This document shows positions 1-8,971 of a stretch of DNA of 64,000 nt, piece after piece (position 1 is the stretch's first letter; every line of letters starts with the position of its first letter). The stretch comes from Streptomyces sp. V4I2. GTDB lineage: Bacteria; Actinomycetota; Actinomycetes; Streptomycetales; Streptomycetaceae. The notes under the pieces are model-generated. The model had not been told where the DNA came from, searched no databases, and saw only the letters and a list, made by a program, of their open reading frames with translations. The translations under genes were made by a program, and so were the position numbers. Location: the NCBI RefSeq assembly GCF_030817655.1, contig NZ_JAUSZM010000003.1, positions 8,990,001 through 9,054,000 on the forward strand, in the 5' to 3' direction.

Positions 1-1305
1 GGGCTCGTCTACGAGCGGCTGCGACAGCGCCACGGTCCGGTCGCGCCGGTCGACCTGCTCGGCGTGCCCGCGTGGCTCGTCCTCGGCTACCGCGAGTCGC
101 TCGAGGTGCTGCAGGACGACGCCGGGTGGCCCAAGGGTCTGGAGAACTGGCGGGCCCGGTCGGAGGGCCGGGTGCCCGCCGACTGGCCGCTGGGCCCCTC
201 CCTCGAGGTCAACCACGTGCTGATCCAGGGCGGTCCGGGCTACCCCGCGCTGCGCACCGCCTGGGACGCGGCACTCCGGCCGTTCCAGGACCCCCGGCAC
301 CCCCAGGCCAAGCGGCTGAAGTCGGCCGTCACGGTCTACGCCGACGAGCTGATCACTCTGCTCGCCCAAGGCGGCGGCACCGGCATGGCCGACCTGTCGG
401 CGCAGTTCTCCCGACCGCTCCCGCTGATGGCGGCGAGCCACCTGCTCGGCTTCCCCGGCTCCCAGGGCGACGACGCCCTCATGGACATGTGGCGGGTGCT
501 GGACGCGGGCCCGGACGCCGAACCCGCCCTGGAGCGGCTCCTGAAGACGCTCTCGGAGCTGGCCGCCGCCAAGCTCGAGCGACCGGGGGACGACTTCCCC
601 TCCCACCTGCTGGCCGCCCATCCCGACCTCTCGGTCGACGAGCTGGCCCGGGAACTGTTCATGCTGCTCGGCATGACCTCCGACCACGTCGGCATCCTCA
701 TCTCCAACACCGTGGTCGAGGTGATCTCCGGAGACCGCGAGGGCGGAGTGCGCACCACCCTGTCCGCGGGAATGGTCCGGGAGACCATGAACCGGGTGGT
801 CATGCGCAAGCCGCCCCTGGTCAACTTCGTCCCGCGGTTCGCGACCGCGGACACCCGGCTCGGGAACTACACCATCCACGCCGGCGACCCCGTGTGGGTG
901 TCCTCCGCCGCCGCGCACGCCGACCCCCTCTTCTCCGGACAGATGACACCGGGCTCCTCCACCATCAGCAGCCGCGCGCACCTCTCGTGGGGTGCGGGGC
1001 CCCGCCAGTGTCCGGCCCGCGAGCTGGCGTCGACGATCGCGGCGGCCGGAGTGAGCCGCCTCTTCGAACGGTTCGGCCACCTGGAACTCGCCCTCCCCGT
1101 AGACCAACTGCCCTGGCGCTCCTCGCCGTTCATGCGAGGGCTGCGCTCGCTGCCCGTGCGCTACGAGCTCACCGCATCGCCCGCACGGTATGTCCCGGCG
1201 CTCCCGGAGGCCGAGACGCCCGCCGCGGACGTACCGGACCAGGCAGCCAAGCGCCGGTCGTCGCTGTGGCGGTACCTGACGGGCCTCATCCGCTCGGACG
1301 GCTGA
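1..1305 (+). CDS. Cytochrome P450, 5' end outside the window
   Basis: Heme-thiolate monooxygenase-like protein. The frame is open from base 1 and already reads typical P450 N-terminal sequence (VYERLRQRHGPVAPVDL), so the start lies left of the window; 434 residues are visible. The heme-ligand loop is present as WGAGPRQCPARELA, with the Cys at codon 337. The K-helix EXXR motif is missing: the residues before the conserved PPL are RVVM. The I-helix reads GMTSDH instead of the usual AGxxT. Established knowledge: CYP157-type P450s encoded beside Streptomyces conservons also lack EXXR; assigning this protein to that type is inference, and the upstream genes that would confirm it are not visible. 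Substrate unknown. Confidence 0.9.
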   Translation, partial: GLVYERLRQRHGPVAPVDLLGVPAWLVLGYRESLEVLQDDAGWPKGLENWRARSEGRVPADWPLGPSLEVNHVLIQGGPGYPALRTAWDAALRPFQDPRHPQAKRLKSAVTVYADELITLLAQGGGTGMADLSAQFSRPLPLMAASHLLGFPGSQGDDALMDMWRVLDAGPDAEPALERLLKTLSELAAAKLERPGDDFPSHLLAAHPDLSVDELARELFMLLGMTSDHVGILISNTVVEVISGDREGGVRTTLSAGMVRETMNRVVMRKPPLVNFVPRFATADTRLGNYTIHAGDPVWVSSAAAHADPLFSGQMTPGSSTISSRAHLSWGAGPRQCPARELASTIAAAGVSRLFERFGHLELALPVDQLPWRSSPFMRGLRSLPVRYELTASPARYVPALPEAETPAADVPDQAAKRRSSLWRYLTGLIRSDG

Positions 1306-1312
1306 GCGGCGG

Positions 1313-2008
1313 TCAAGTTCCGGCCCGCGCCTGCCCGTTCTGCCACGCCCAGGCCGCGATCTCCACCCGGTTCCGCGCCGCCAGCTTGAGCTGGACGCTG
1401 GACAGGTGCGTCTTGACCGTGGACAGGGAGACGTACAACTCGGCGGCGATCTCCGCGTTGGTGCGGCCGAGGGCGACCAGGCGGACCACGTCGAGTTCGC
1501 GGTCGGTGAGGGGTTCGGCGGGGGACGCCGGACGGGCCGGGGCGCTCGGCTGCGGGGTCTCGGTGACGTGTTTGAGGAGACGGACGGTGACCGACGGGGA
1601 GACCAGGGAGTCGCCGGCCGCGGCCGCACGGACCGCCTCCGCCAGCAGGGTCGGCCCCGAGTCCTTGAGCAGGAACCCGCACGCGCCGCCGCGCAGCGCC
1701 CCGTACACGTACTCGTCGAGGTCGAAGGTGGTCACCACGACCACCCGCATCGGGTCGGCGACCTGAGGCCCCGCCAGCATCCGGGTGGCCTCCAGCCCGT
1801 CCAGCTTCGGCATCCGGATGTCCAGCAGGCACACGTCCGGTCGCACCTCGCGGGCCAGCGCGACGGCCTCCTCGCCGTCGGCGGCCACGGCGACCACCGT
1901 GATGTCGGGCTGCGCGTCCAGGAAGAAGCGGAAGCCGGTACGGACCATCTCCTGGTCGTCGGCGATGAGGACACGGATGGGGGCGCCGGGCGGGGTGGGG
2001 CTCGTCAT
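1313..2008 (-). CDS. NarL/LuxR-family response regulator
   Basis: Cytoplasmic DNA-binding response regulator of 231 residues, the normal family length. The receiver domain spans about residues 11-130, with the acidic pocket at D17/D18 and the phospho-acceptor D63 in LLDIRMP. A LuxR-type helix-turn-helix lies at about 165-225 (LTDRELDVVRLVALGRTNAEI). The gene follows the ABC permease gene by 69 bp on the same strand and is probably transcribed with it. Its likely partner kinase (5377-6534) is encoded divergently on the other side of the transporter genes, so the two-component system is split around the exporter it probably controls. ATG start. Confidence 0.93.
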   Translation of the reverse strand: MTSPTPPGAPIRVLIADDQEMVRTGFRFFLDAQPDITVVAVAADGEEAVALAREVRPDVCLLDIRMPKLDGLEATRMLAGPQVADPMRVVVVTTFDLDEYVYGALRGGACGFLLKDSGPTLLAEAVRAAAAGDSLVSPSVTVRLLKHVTETPQPSAPARPASPAEPLTDRELDVVRLVALGRTNAEIAAELYVSLSTVKTHLSSVQLKLAARNRVEIAAWAWQNGQARAGT

Positions 2009-2077
2009 GGCTCGATCATGCCTCAGGGGTTGGAGGGGGAGGGCCCGCCGGCAGGTGCCGGCGGGCCCCGGCGCTCA

Positions 2078-4099
2078 TCAGTCCGCGGTCGGGGCCGGAC
2101 CGTCCGTGACCTTCCGCAGCAGCGGTCTGCTGCCGGCGATGGCGGCGAACATCGCCAGCGCGCCGACGACCACGCAGGCGGCCAGCTGCAGGGCCCCGGT
2201 GGTGTTGATCGTGACGTCGGCCGCCTTGTTGAGCTGGTAGGAGCCGTAGACCCCCATCGCGGTGGTGCCGCCGGCCAGGACGACCAGGGGGAGGACCGTC
2301 TCGCGCACCCGGGCCCGGTTCAGTACCCGCAACGGGGTGCCGGCCAGCCGCAGCAGGCCGTAGACGCGCCGCCGGTCCAGGACGTTCGCCGCCGCGGTGA
2401 GTCCGGCGGAGGCGGTCGCCAAGGCGAAGCTCAGGGCCAGGGTGGCGGTGCTGACGTCGGAGACGCGGTCGATGGCGACGCGGTCGGACGCCGTCGCGTA
2501 GTCCTCGGTGTACGGAGGCGTGCCCGCCGCGACGGACGTGAGGGCGGTGACGGCCGCGTCGATCCGCTCCGTACCGCCGACGACATGGGCGATCACCCCC
2601 GGGTTGCCGCCCAGCAGGGTGTCGAAGTCGTCGGCGCCGCCTGTCGTGACGGTCGCGGTGACGCCCGCGCGGTCGAGCAGTGTACGGGCCTCGGTGGCGG
2701 CGTGCCGGGCGTCGGCGGCGCTCGGGGCGACCACGGCGACCTGGTCCCCGTAGTCCGAGCTCCCCAGCTGACTGCCCAGCTGGCTGACGGAGAAGAACCC
2801 GGCAACGAATCCGGCGAGCACCAGCCCGCTGACGGTGCGCCAGGCGCCGCGCGGGTCGTCGCTGAGCCGCCGCGCGGCCAGCAGGGTCGCCGGGCGACGG
2901 GCGAAGCGGCCCACGATCCGGCCCAGCCGGTCCACGACCCACGGCCCGAACAGCCAGAACGTGCCGTAGAACAGCCCCAGCAGGACCAGCGCCTGCCGGG
3001 ACGACAGCTGGCCGCCGCCCGCGGACTGCCATATGTAGAGCAGGGCCACCGCGAACAGAGCGAACCGGATCCAGCGGGTGCGGCGCGGATTCGTCTCCTG
3101 GGCGACGCCCAGCGGCGCGGTCGCCACCTGGCGCAGCATCGACACCGCGCTGACGGTGAGGAGCACTGTGACACCGGCCACCACGGCGGCGCACCACGGC
3201 AGGCCCACCCACAACTGATCGGTGTACCAGCCGCCGACGCCGTACGGGATCTCGGCGAGGACCGGCAGCAGCGCCATGTACGCGAGCGCGCCCGTCAGGG
3301 CTCCGGCCACGCCGACCGCCGCCGCCTCGACCGCGGTCATCGTGAGGATCTGCCGGGGCGTGGCCCCGGCCAGACGCAGCGCGGCCAGCCGTTGCTCGCG
3401 GCGGGCCGCGCCGAGCCTCCCGGCCGCCGAGGACAGCACGACCACGGGCATCGCCAGCAGCACCAGACCCAGCAGCACCATCCCCTTGTCCAAGCCGGTG
3501 AGCAGGGGCTTCTGCGTTCCGGAGAACCCGGAGATCTCGGCACGGGCACTCTGCCCCTCGTCGAACCACGGAGTGCTGCCTTCGGCCGCCGCGGACACCG
3601 CCGGGTCGCCCGACGCCCGTCCCACCACGGCGACCAGTTCGTCGGGCGAGGCGAGACCGGCGGCGCCGATCGTGCCGTACGACGTCACCTTCGGGAAGCG
3701 GTCGGCCAGTTGGTTCGCGGGGAGCTCGCGCAGCAGCGCGGCCAGGGCGGGAGAGACGTACACCTCGCCCTTCCCGGGGAAGGTGCTCAGGCCGGGCGGG
3801 GCGGGGGTCGTCCCGCGGCCGGGCAGTCGGGCCAGCGAGACGACGGTCACGGGCTCGTGGCGGACGTACGTCGTGGCGAGCGCCTGGACGGCGGTGGCCC
3901 GCTTCGCCGGTACGGCGTCGGGGGTGCGCCAGGTCGTGTGGTCGGCGCGGATGCCGGCGCCGGAGGTGGCGGCGATCATCACCAGCATGACGAACGCGCC
4001 GACGGCGGCGGCCCCGGCCGCCAGCAGCTGGCTCTGCAGGCCGCGGCGGCCGGAGGACCGGGCCAGATGCCAGGTCAGGGGCAGGACGGGGGAACGCAT
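2078..4099 (-). CDS. ABC transporter permease, FtsX-type (MacB-like)
   Basis: Membrane subunit of an ABC exporter, 673 residues. The frame stays open far upstream, but the start is placed at the ATG giving MRSPVLPLTWHLARSSGRR, a normal cytoplasmic N-terminus before the first membrane helix (about 20-45) and 32 bp from the end of the ATPase gene. A large extracellular region follows. The FtsX core has helices around residues 205-360, with a second set near the C-terminus (about 540-660), the two-repeat layout of 10-helix FtsX permeases. It works with the ATPase encoded at 4132-4815. By family it would export a lipid, peptide or drug; the substrate is not evident. Confidence 0.9.
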   Translation of the reverse strand: MRSPVLPLTWHLARSSGRRGLQSQLLAAGAAAVGAFVMLVMIAATSGAGIRADHTTWRTPDAVPAKRATAVQALATTYVRHEPVTVVSLARLPGRGTTPAPPGLSTFPGKGEVYVSPALAALLRELPANQLADRFPKVTSYGTIGAAGLASPDELVAVVGRASGDPAVSAAAEGSTPWFDEGQSARAEISGFSGTQKPLLTGLDKGMVLLGLVLLAMPVVVLSSAAGRLGAARREQRLAALRLAGATPRQILTMTAVEAAAVGVAGALTGALAYMALLPVLAEIPYGVGGWYTDQLWVGLPWCAAVVAGVTVLLTVSAVSMLRQVATAPLGVAQETNPRRTRWIRFALFAVALLYIWQSAGGGQLSSRQALVLLGLFYGTFWLFGPWVVDRLGRIVGRFARRPATLLAARRLSDDPRGAWRTVSGLVLAGFVAGFFSVSQLGSQLGSSDYGDQVAVVAPSAADARHAATEARTLLDRAGVTATVTTGGADDFDTLLGGNPGVIAHVVGGTERIDAAVTALTSVAAGTPPYTEDYATASDRVAIDRVSDVSTATLALSFALATASAGLTAAANVLDRRRVYGLLRLAGTPLRVLNRARVRETVLPLVVLAGGTTAMGVYGSYQLNKAADVTINTTGALQLAACVVVGALAMFAAIAGSRPLLRKVTDGPAPTAD

Positions 4100-4131
4100 C
4101 GGTGTCTCCGGAGGTTCTGGGCGCGAGGGTC

Positions 4132-4815
4132 TCAGGCGGCCGTGTACTGGGTGTAGTGGGTGATCTGGCCGTCCCGGACCTGGAGGATGCGGTCGCAGTG
4201 GGCGGCGACATCCGCGTCGTGCGTGACCATGACCAGGGCGGCGCCCTGCTCGCGGGTGACCGAGGTCAGCAGCCGGACGACCTCCGTGCTGGTGGTCTGG
4301 TCCAGGGCGCCGGTCGGCTCGTCCGCGAAGACGACGTCCGGTTCGACGACCAGGGCGCGGGCGATCGCCACCCGCTGGGCCTGACCGCCGGACAGCTGGC
4401 CGGGCCGGCGCTTCTCCAGCCCGTCGATGCCGAGCGGGGCGAACCAACGGCGGGCCCGCTCGACGGCCCGCCCACGGGGCATGTCTTCCAGCATCAGCGG
4501 CAGGGCCACGTTCTCCTCGGCGGGCAGTTCCGGCAGCAGCTGGCCGAACTGGAAGACGAACCCGAAGCGCTTCCGGCGCAGCGCGCTGAGCCGGTTCTCC
4601 CCCAGCTTGTCGATGCGCTCGCCGCGCAGCAGCACCTGCCCGTCGTCCGGGCGGACGATCCCGGCCAGGGTGTGCAGCAGGGTGGACTTGCCGGACCCGG
4701 ACGGGCCCATGATCGCCAGCGAGTCGCGCTCGCCGACCTCGACGTCCACGCCGGACAGGGCGGTGGTGGAGCCGTACTTCTTCACGAGGCCGTGACCGGC
4801 CAGAACGGTGTTCAT
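4132..4815 (-). CDS. ABC transporter ATP-binding protein (LolD/MacB-like)
   Basis: ATPase that powers the FtsX-type permease encoded next to it; 227 residues, the usual size for this group. Visible motifs are Walker A GPSGSGKST (37-45), the signature LSGGQAQRVAIARAL, Walker B VVFADEPTGALD and the switch His in VMVTHD. The ADEPTGALD wording is typical of LolD/FtsE/MacB-type ATPases that pair with FtsX-domain permeases. It is the middle gene of an apparent operon (DUF4333 protein, ATPase, permease, response regulator) with gaps of 19, 32 and 69 bp. Confidence 0.95.
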   Translation of the reverse strand: MNTVLAGHGLVKKYGSTTALSGVDVEVGERDSLAIMGPSGSGKSTLLHTLAGIVRPDDGQVLLRGERIDKLGENRLSALRRKRFGFVFQFGQLLPELPAEENVALPLMLEDMPRGRAVERARRWFAPLGIDGLEKRRPGQLSGGQAQRVAIARALVVEPDVVFADEPTGALDQTTSTEVVRLLTSVTREQGAALVMVTHDADVAAHCDRILQVRDGQITHYTQYTAA

Positions 4816-4834
4816 GATGTGGCGGGGCCCTTTT

Positions 4835-5203
4835 CTAGCGCTCGAACTTCCAGGTGACGGAGTGGGCCGTGGCCTTGACCACGGTGACCGGTATGTCGAC
4901 GGTCTCCCCGTCGCTCTTCTTGCCGGTGCACGTGACGGTGGCCCCGGCGACGGCCTTGAGGCCGGTGGGACAGGTGACCCCGGAGACCTTCGCCCCGACC
5001 CAGGGCAGCGGGTGGTACTTGCTCTCGGTGCGGCCCGCGACGATGCCGGCGGCCAGTGCCCGGTGTCCGCCGACGGACACCGCGGAATCGTCGTTCAGCC
5101 CGGTGGTCGACTGTGTTCCGGACAGCAGGTGGGTGCCGACACCGAAGACGGCCGCGACGGCGGCGGCACCGCCGACGGCACCGACGAGGAACTTGCGCTG
5201 CAT
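4835..5203 (-). CDS. Small secreted or membrane-anchored DUF4333-type protein
   Basis: Protein of 122 residues starting MQRKFLVGAVGG. An AGGAG ribosome site lies 6 bases before this ATG, which decides it over longer in-frame openings. Residues about 4-25 form a hydrophobic signal or anchor segment. The rest contains two cysteines in GVTCPTGLKAVAG and TVTCTGKK, the pattern of DUF4333 proteins, so an extracytoplasmic disulfide domain is likely. First gene of the ABC-exporter operon, 19 bp before the ATPase and divergent from the sensor kinase. Role unknown; it may be an accessory or sensing part of the exporter. Confidence 0.78.
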   Translation of the reverse strand: MQRKFLVGAVGGAAAVAAVFGVGTHLLSGTQSTTGLNDDSAVSVGGHRALAAGIVAGRTESKYHPLPWVGAKVSGVTCPTGLKAVAGATVTCTGKKSDGETVDIPVTVVKATAHSVTWKFER

Positions 5204-5376
5204 CACGTACTCCTGAGGGCTCTGATGGCTGGGGCGCAGGCTGCGGCTCCGCCTGCTGAGGAAGTGGCTCCACCCTCGCCCGCGCACCCGGCCGCGCGCC
5301 TCGGCCATACGGTCAGGGTTCGCGCGGTGCCGCCTCGACCGTTCGGCCGATCCCGCCGCCGTCCGCGCCGCATACC

Positions 5377-6534
5377 GTGAGCGGCATGAGATCCGTTTCT
5401 CCCCGGGGCCTGGCCAGGGGCTTCGGCGTCGGTGCCCTGCTCAGCGCGGCGACTGTCGACCTGGCCTACGCGGCCGGCCAGGACGCCGGCGCCTGGCCGG
5501 CCGCGGTCGTGCTGCTTGTCGGCGGCGCCGCCGTGCTGTGGCCCGCCGACCGGCGCCCCGCCTGGCTCACCCCACAGGTGCGCACGGTCGTGCCCGCCGT
5601 GGTCTCCGGCCTCTGCACACTGGCCACGGTGGAGTACCCGGAGGCCCTGTTCGGCCCGGGCGAGCTGACCATCCTGCTGTGCCTGCTGTTCATCGCCGTA
5701 CGGCACTGTCCGCGCGGATCGGTCGTGGCGTGCGGCGCGCTCGTCGGCGGTGCCGTCCTGGCGCTGCCGGTGCGGGCCCTGCGCAGCGAGCCGGACACCA
5801 TGCAGGGCTTCATGCTGATCGCACTGGTCCTGATCGGACTCACCGCCGGGTTCGCCGCCTACCTGCGCTCCATGGACTACCGCCGGACCGTGGCCGTCAG
5901 CGAGACCCGCCGCTCGGAGCGCCTCGCCATCGCCGCCGACCTGCACGACTTCGTCGCTCACCACGTCACCGGGATCCTCGTCCAGAGCCAGGTGGCCCGC
6001 ATGATGGCAGACTCGCGGCAGGACGAACTCGACCCCGTCCTCGCCGGCATCGAGCGCGCCGCGACCGAGGCGCTGGCGTCCATGCGCCGCACGGTCGGCG
6101 TGCTGCGCGACGCCGGCACCGACCCGGCCGACCGCCGCCCGGTGGGCGACCTCGTCGGCATCACCGACCTCACGGAGGGCTTCGCCGGCCCCTTCCAGAA
6201 GGTCACCCTGCTCCGCGACCCCACCGTCCCCGACGACCTTCCGCACGAGGTGCAGGCGGCCTCCTTCCGCGTCGTCCAGGAGGCGCTGACCAACGTACGG
6301 CGCCACGCGGGCGACGCCACCCAGGTCACCGTCCGTCTACGCCGCGACGAGGGCCGGCTGGAGGTGTCGGTCACGGACGACGGCCGCGGCGGCAGCCGGC
6401 TCCCGGACGCCGCACACGGCGGTGGCTTCGGCCTCGTCGGCCTCAAGGAACGGGTGACGGCGCTGGGGGGCGACCTGCACGCGGGGCCGCGCGGCGGGCA
6501 CGGCTGGGAGGTGCGGGCGGTGTTCCCGACGTGA
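5377..6534 (+). CDS. Sensor histidine kinase, HisKA_3/NarX type
   Basis: Membrane sensor kinase of 385 residues from a GTG start (an ATG 9 bases downstream is an alternative). The N-terminal half is hydrophobic with about five membrane helices (residues 10-165) and little extracellular sequence. The dimerisation box reads AADLHDFVAHHVTG, with the phospho-acceptor His in LHD. The HATPase domain shows N-box ALTNVRRHA, G1 DDGRGG and GFGLVGLKERV. It lies divergent to the DUF4333-ABC-regulator operon and is the likely partner of the response regulator at 1313-2008. The short sensor region suggests intramembrane sensing of envelope stress or a drug; that is inference. Confidence 0.93.
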   Translation: MSGMRSVSPRGLARGFGVGALLSAATVDLAYAAGQDAGAWPAAVVLLVGGAAVLWPADRRPAWLTPQVRTVVPAVVSGLCTLATVEYPEALFGPGELTILLCLLFIAVRHCPRGSVVACGALVGGAVLALPVRALRSEPDTMQGFMLIALVLIGLTAGFAAYLRSMDYRRTVAVSETRRSERLAIAADLHDFVAHHVTGILVQSQVARMMADSRQDELDPVLAGIERAATEALASMRRTVGVLRDAGTDPADRRPVGDLVGITDLTEGFAGPFQKVTLLRDPTVPDDLPHEVQAASFRVVQEALTNVRRHAGDATQVTVRLRRDEGRLEVSVTDDGRGGSRLPDAAHGGGFGLVGLKERVTALGGDLHAGPRGGHGWEVRAVFPT

Positions 6535-6587
6535 GGGGATCGGAGGGTGCGGACGACTGTCGCGCATGGCGGAGTGAACGCGCTGGC

Positions 6588-6636
6588 GTCAGGGCGTCGG
6601 TGTCGGGGCGTCGGTTCAGGGCGTCGGTTTCAGGGC
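6588..6636. repeat. Short tandem repeat, about 13-14 bp units
   Basis: Three tandem copies of a unit near TCAGGGCGTCGGT, with a partial fourth, fill the space between the convergent kinase and methyltransferase genes. The last unit runs into the methyltransferase stop codon, so copy-number change here could alter that C-terminus. Confidence 0.7.
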
Positions 6637-7484
6637 TTGAGGCCGACCGCGCCGTACAGCGACACGGGCCCCTCCCCGTCGGGTTTCTCGCCTTCCGCGG
6701 TGAGCTCCGGATGCCAGTCGGCGACCGACACGATTCCCGGCTCCATCACCTCGAGCCCCTTGAAGAATCCGCCCATTTCGGCCTGTGACCGGGCCACCAG
6801 CGTCACCCCGCCCGCCGCATAGGCGGCGATGCCCCGCCGTACGGACTCAGGCTCGAAGTCCGCCGTCATCGCCGACAGCACCAGGCAACTGCCCGGCGCG
6901 AGGGCCTCGACGAGAGCGTCCACCAGCTCGTACGCGCCGTCCTCGTCCGCGACGAAGTGCAGCAGGGCGATCAGGGACAGGGCGATGGGCCGGTCGAAGT
7001 CGAGGACGCGGCGGGCCTGTTCGAGGATGCCTCGCGGATCGCGCGCGTCCGCCTGGAGATACTCCGTCACGCCCTCGGGGGTGCCGTGCAGCAGGGCCTC
7101 GGCGTGGGCCAGGACGATCGGGTCGTTGTCGACGTAGACGACCCGGGCGTCCGGGGCGACGGACTGGGCGATCTGGTGGAGGTTGGGCTCGGTGGGTATG
7201 CCCGTGCCGATGTCGAGGAACTGGCGGATTCCCGCCTCCCGGGCGAGTCGGCGGGTGGCCCGCTGCATGAACCGGCGGTTGGCGTGGGCCGCCCGCGGGG
7301 CTCCCGTATCGATGGCCATGATCTGCCGGCCGAGTTCCTCGTCGACCAGGTAGTTGTCCTTGCCGCCGAGGAACCAGTCGTAGACCCGCGCCGGATGGGG
7401 TCTGGTGGTGTCGATCCGGCTAGGACCGGTCCGATTCGTAGCCGTCCGGCTCGTGTCGGTTCGGTGGACGGCCGGCTCGGTCAC
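6630..7484 (-). CDS. SAM-dependent methyltransferase, DUF574 family
   Basis: Cytoplasmic methyltransferase-fold protein of 284 residues, in a family abundant in Streptomyces. The start is the GTG at 7484, because AGAGGAG lies just upstream; the longer opening to 7520 has no such site. The N-terminus after a variable Thr-rich stretch reads HPARVYDWFLGGKDNY, typical of the family. Motif I is FLDIGTGIPTEPN and motif II is VVYVDNDPIVLAHA. No substrate is known for this family. The gene is convergent with the kinase gene. Confidence 0.9.
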   Translation of the reverse strand: MTEPAVHRTDTSRTATNRTGPSRIDTTRPHPARVYDWFLGGKDNYLVDEELGRQIMAIDTGAPRAAHANRRFMQRATRRLAREAGIRQFLDIGTGIPTEPNLHQIAQSVAPDARVVYVDNDPIVLAHAEALLHGTPEGVTEYLQADARDPRGILEQARRVLDFDRPIALSLIALLHFVADEDGAYELVDALVEALAPGSCLVLSAMTADFEPESVRRGIAAYAAGGVTLVARSQAEMGGFFKGLEVMEPGIVSVADWHPELTAEGEKPDGEGPVSLYGAVGLKP

Positions 7485-7596
7485 GCCGTACTCCTCTGCT
7501 CGACAAGGCCCGCCGAACACTCGGCAGGCTGTTCGAGCAGTCTGGCACGATCATGCGACGTGGCAGAGGCGGTCTTCGGCCACCTGTTCGGCCAAG

Positions 7597-7620
7597 CGCC
7601 GCCGCGTCAACGCGGCGGCG
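7597..7620. terminator. Strong GC hairpin between genes
   Basis: A perfect 10-bp stem (CGCCGCCGCG / CGCGGCGGCG) closes a TCAA tetraloop downstream of the DUF3140 gene and upstream of the methyltransferase gene on the minus strand. It has no U tract, as is common for Streptomyces terminators. A second GGCCGG-rich hairpin follows at about 7625-7675. Confidence 0.6.
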
Positions 7621-7680
7621 GGCACGGCCGGTTCGGCCACTTCGACCGGTCCAGCGGGACCGGCCGTCGTGGCCGGTCGG

Positions 7681-8013
7681 TCACGGCTTGAGCGGGTCGT
7701 GGCCGATCGTCATCAGGCGCTGGCGGCGGGCCGTGTCCTCGGCCGTCGGCTCGTTCTCCATATCCGTCTCTTCGACGACGGTGTCGACGACCTCGTGCAT
7801 CACCCTGAGGTCGTCATCGGTGAGATCCGTGCGCCGCTTCTGCAGGATCGCGAGGACGTGCTGCCCCATGGGCGTACCCGCGTTCTCCGGCAGGGGCTCC
7901 GTGTTCTCGTCGGCGTCGCTGACCCGCAGCCATGCGGCCAGCTCCTGCGAGGTCATGTTCACCACGCGGTGGAAGTCCTCCCACAGCGCGTCGAGTTCGA
8001 GGGCGTCGGTCAT
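7681..8013 (-). CDS. DUF3140 domain protein
   Basis: Small acidic cytoplasmic protein of 110 residues, starting MTDALELDALWEDFHRVV at the ATG at 8013. Its sequence matches the conserved DUF3140 pattern of actinobacteria (NMTSQELAAWL, GQHVLAILQKRR, TIGHDPLKP at the C-terminus). It lies 37 bp after the Dps gene on the same strand and is probably co-transcribed. Pairing with Dps suggests a stress or nucleoid-related role, but no activity is known. Confidence 0.85.
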   Translation of the reverse strand: MTDALELDALWEDFHRVVNMTSQELAAWLRVSDADENTEPLPENAGTPMGQHVLAILQKRRTDLTDDDLRVMHEVVDTVVEETDMENEPTAEDTARRQRLMTIGHDPLKP

Positions 8014-8050
8014 CGAATGCCCCTTCGGTACGTATGGGTTCGGGCGCTGG

Positions 8051-8533
8051 TCAGCTGTCCTTGGGCCAGTTCTCCGCATCGAACATCCAGCGCTGCTTCT
8101 CCAGTTCGGCGGTGACCGTGATCAGCAGGTCCTGGGTGACCGGGTCGGCCTTCTCGGTCGCCTCGATGCGCTCGCGCAGCCGGCCGATCGCCGCCTCCAG
8201 GGCCTCGACCATCACCTCGACGACGTCCGAGTCACGGACCCAGCCGTCCTTCGGGCTGGGCAGGGTGAACGCCGACGCGATCGTCTCCGGCCGGCCGTCG
8301 GGCGGCAGACCGAGCGCCGAGGAGCGTTCCGCCACGGTGTCGGCGAACTCCCGTGAGGCCGTGACCACTTCGTCGAGCTGGAAGTGGATCGAACGGAAGC
8401 GCGGGCCCACCACGTTCCAGTGCGCCTGCTTCCCGATCAGGGAGAGCCCGAGAAGGTCCACCAGCGTGCTCTGCAGTGCGTCCCCGGTGACCTGACGGGC
8501 GGCTTCGGGAATCGTGCTCTTCACGACAGTCAT
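8051..8533 (-). CDS. dps: Dps-family DNA-protection ferritin
   Basis: Ferritin-like protein of 160 residues that would form a dodecamer, bind DNA and oxidise ferrous iron with hydrogen peroxide. The ferroxidase ligands of Dps are visible in KQAHWNVVGPRF and in HFQLDEVV (His and Asp/Glu positions). The start MTVVKSTIPE at 8533 has AAGGAGA about 8 bases upstream; a longer in-frame opening is low-complexity Arg/His and is rejected. Followed by the DUF3140 gene. No operator was identified in the 187 bp upstream. Confidence 0.93.
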   Translation of the reverse strand: MTVVKSTIPEAARQVTGDALQSTLVDLLGLSLIGKQAHWNVVGPRFRSIHFQLDEVVTASREFADTVAERSSALGLPPDGRPETIASAFTLPSPKDGWVRDSDVVEVMVEALEAAIGRLRERIEATEKADPVTQDLLITVTAELEKQRWMFDAENWPKDS

Positions 8534-8720
8534 ACGGTGCTTCTCCTTGCGGCGTCGTCTGTGGTGGTGCGGAGCAGTGCGTCTCGCCCTCCTCCTCCGC
8601 GCAACCACTCCATGGCGGCGCGGGTGCCCAGGGCGAACCGGTGCAAACTCCTCGCCGGGGATCTTCCCCAGGAGTCACGGGAGGGTCTGCCTGTAGTCGA
8701 AAACTAGCAGTGCTAATTAG

Positions 8721-8971
8721 ATGTCCCCGGTGTCTTACTCCTTCGCGGCCGCTCGCCGCACTCCCATCGGCGGACTGCGCGGCGCCCTGTCCGCCGTACG
8801 GCCCTACGACCGACGACGTCTGCCGGGGCGCCGCCGCCAACCCGGCCGGCGGGGACAACCGCCACGTGGCCCGCATGGCCGCGCTGCTCGCCGGCCTGCC
8901 CGAGACCGTGCCCGGCGCCACGGTCAACCGGCTGTGCGCCTCCCGCCTCGAAGCCGTCACCACCAACTCGG
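8721..8971 (+). pseudogene. Thiolase (acetyl-CoA acyltransferase) N-terminal relic
   Basis: Frame 8721 onward reads MSPVSYSFAAARRTPIGG, the N-terminus of a paaJ/pcaF-type thiolase. It then breaks, and the next frame continues with CRGAAANPAGGDNRHVARMA and VNRLCASRLEAV, the thiolase segment around the active-site Cys (normally NRLCASGLEAV). About 30 codons between the blocks are missing and the reading frame shifts. Everything after the Cys region is replaced by a minisatellite. The gene is clearly dead. Confidence 0.85.

Noticed and set aside
1406..4156. A 916-codon open frame on the plus strand antisense to the regulator and permease genes
   Set aside because: Its translation is Arg/Gly/Gln-rich without domains; it is a GC-driven shadow of the response regulator and FtsX permease, which have clear motifs.
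5204..5308. Longer start for the DUF4333 protein
   Set aside because: The extra 35 residues are Arg/Ser-rich and would bury the signal segment; a good ribosome site precedes the internal ATG.
8700..8722. CIRCE/HrcA-like operator (GTGCTAA) near the Dps and thiolase starts
   Set aside because: Only one half-site-like stretch (CAGTGCTAATTAG) is present; the inverted partner at the required spacing is missing.
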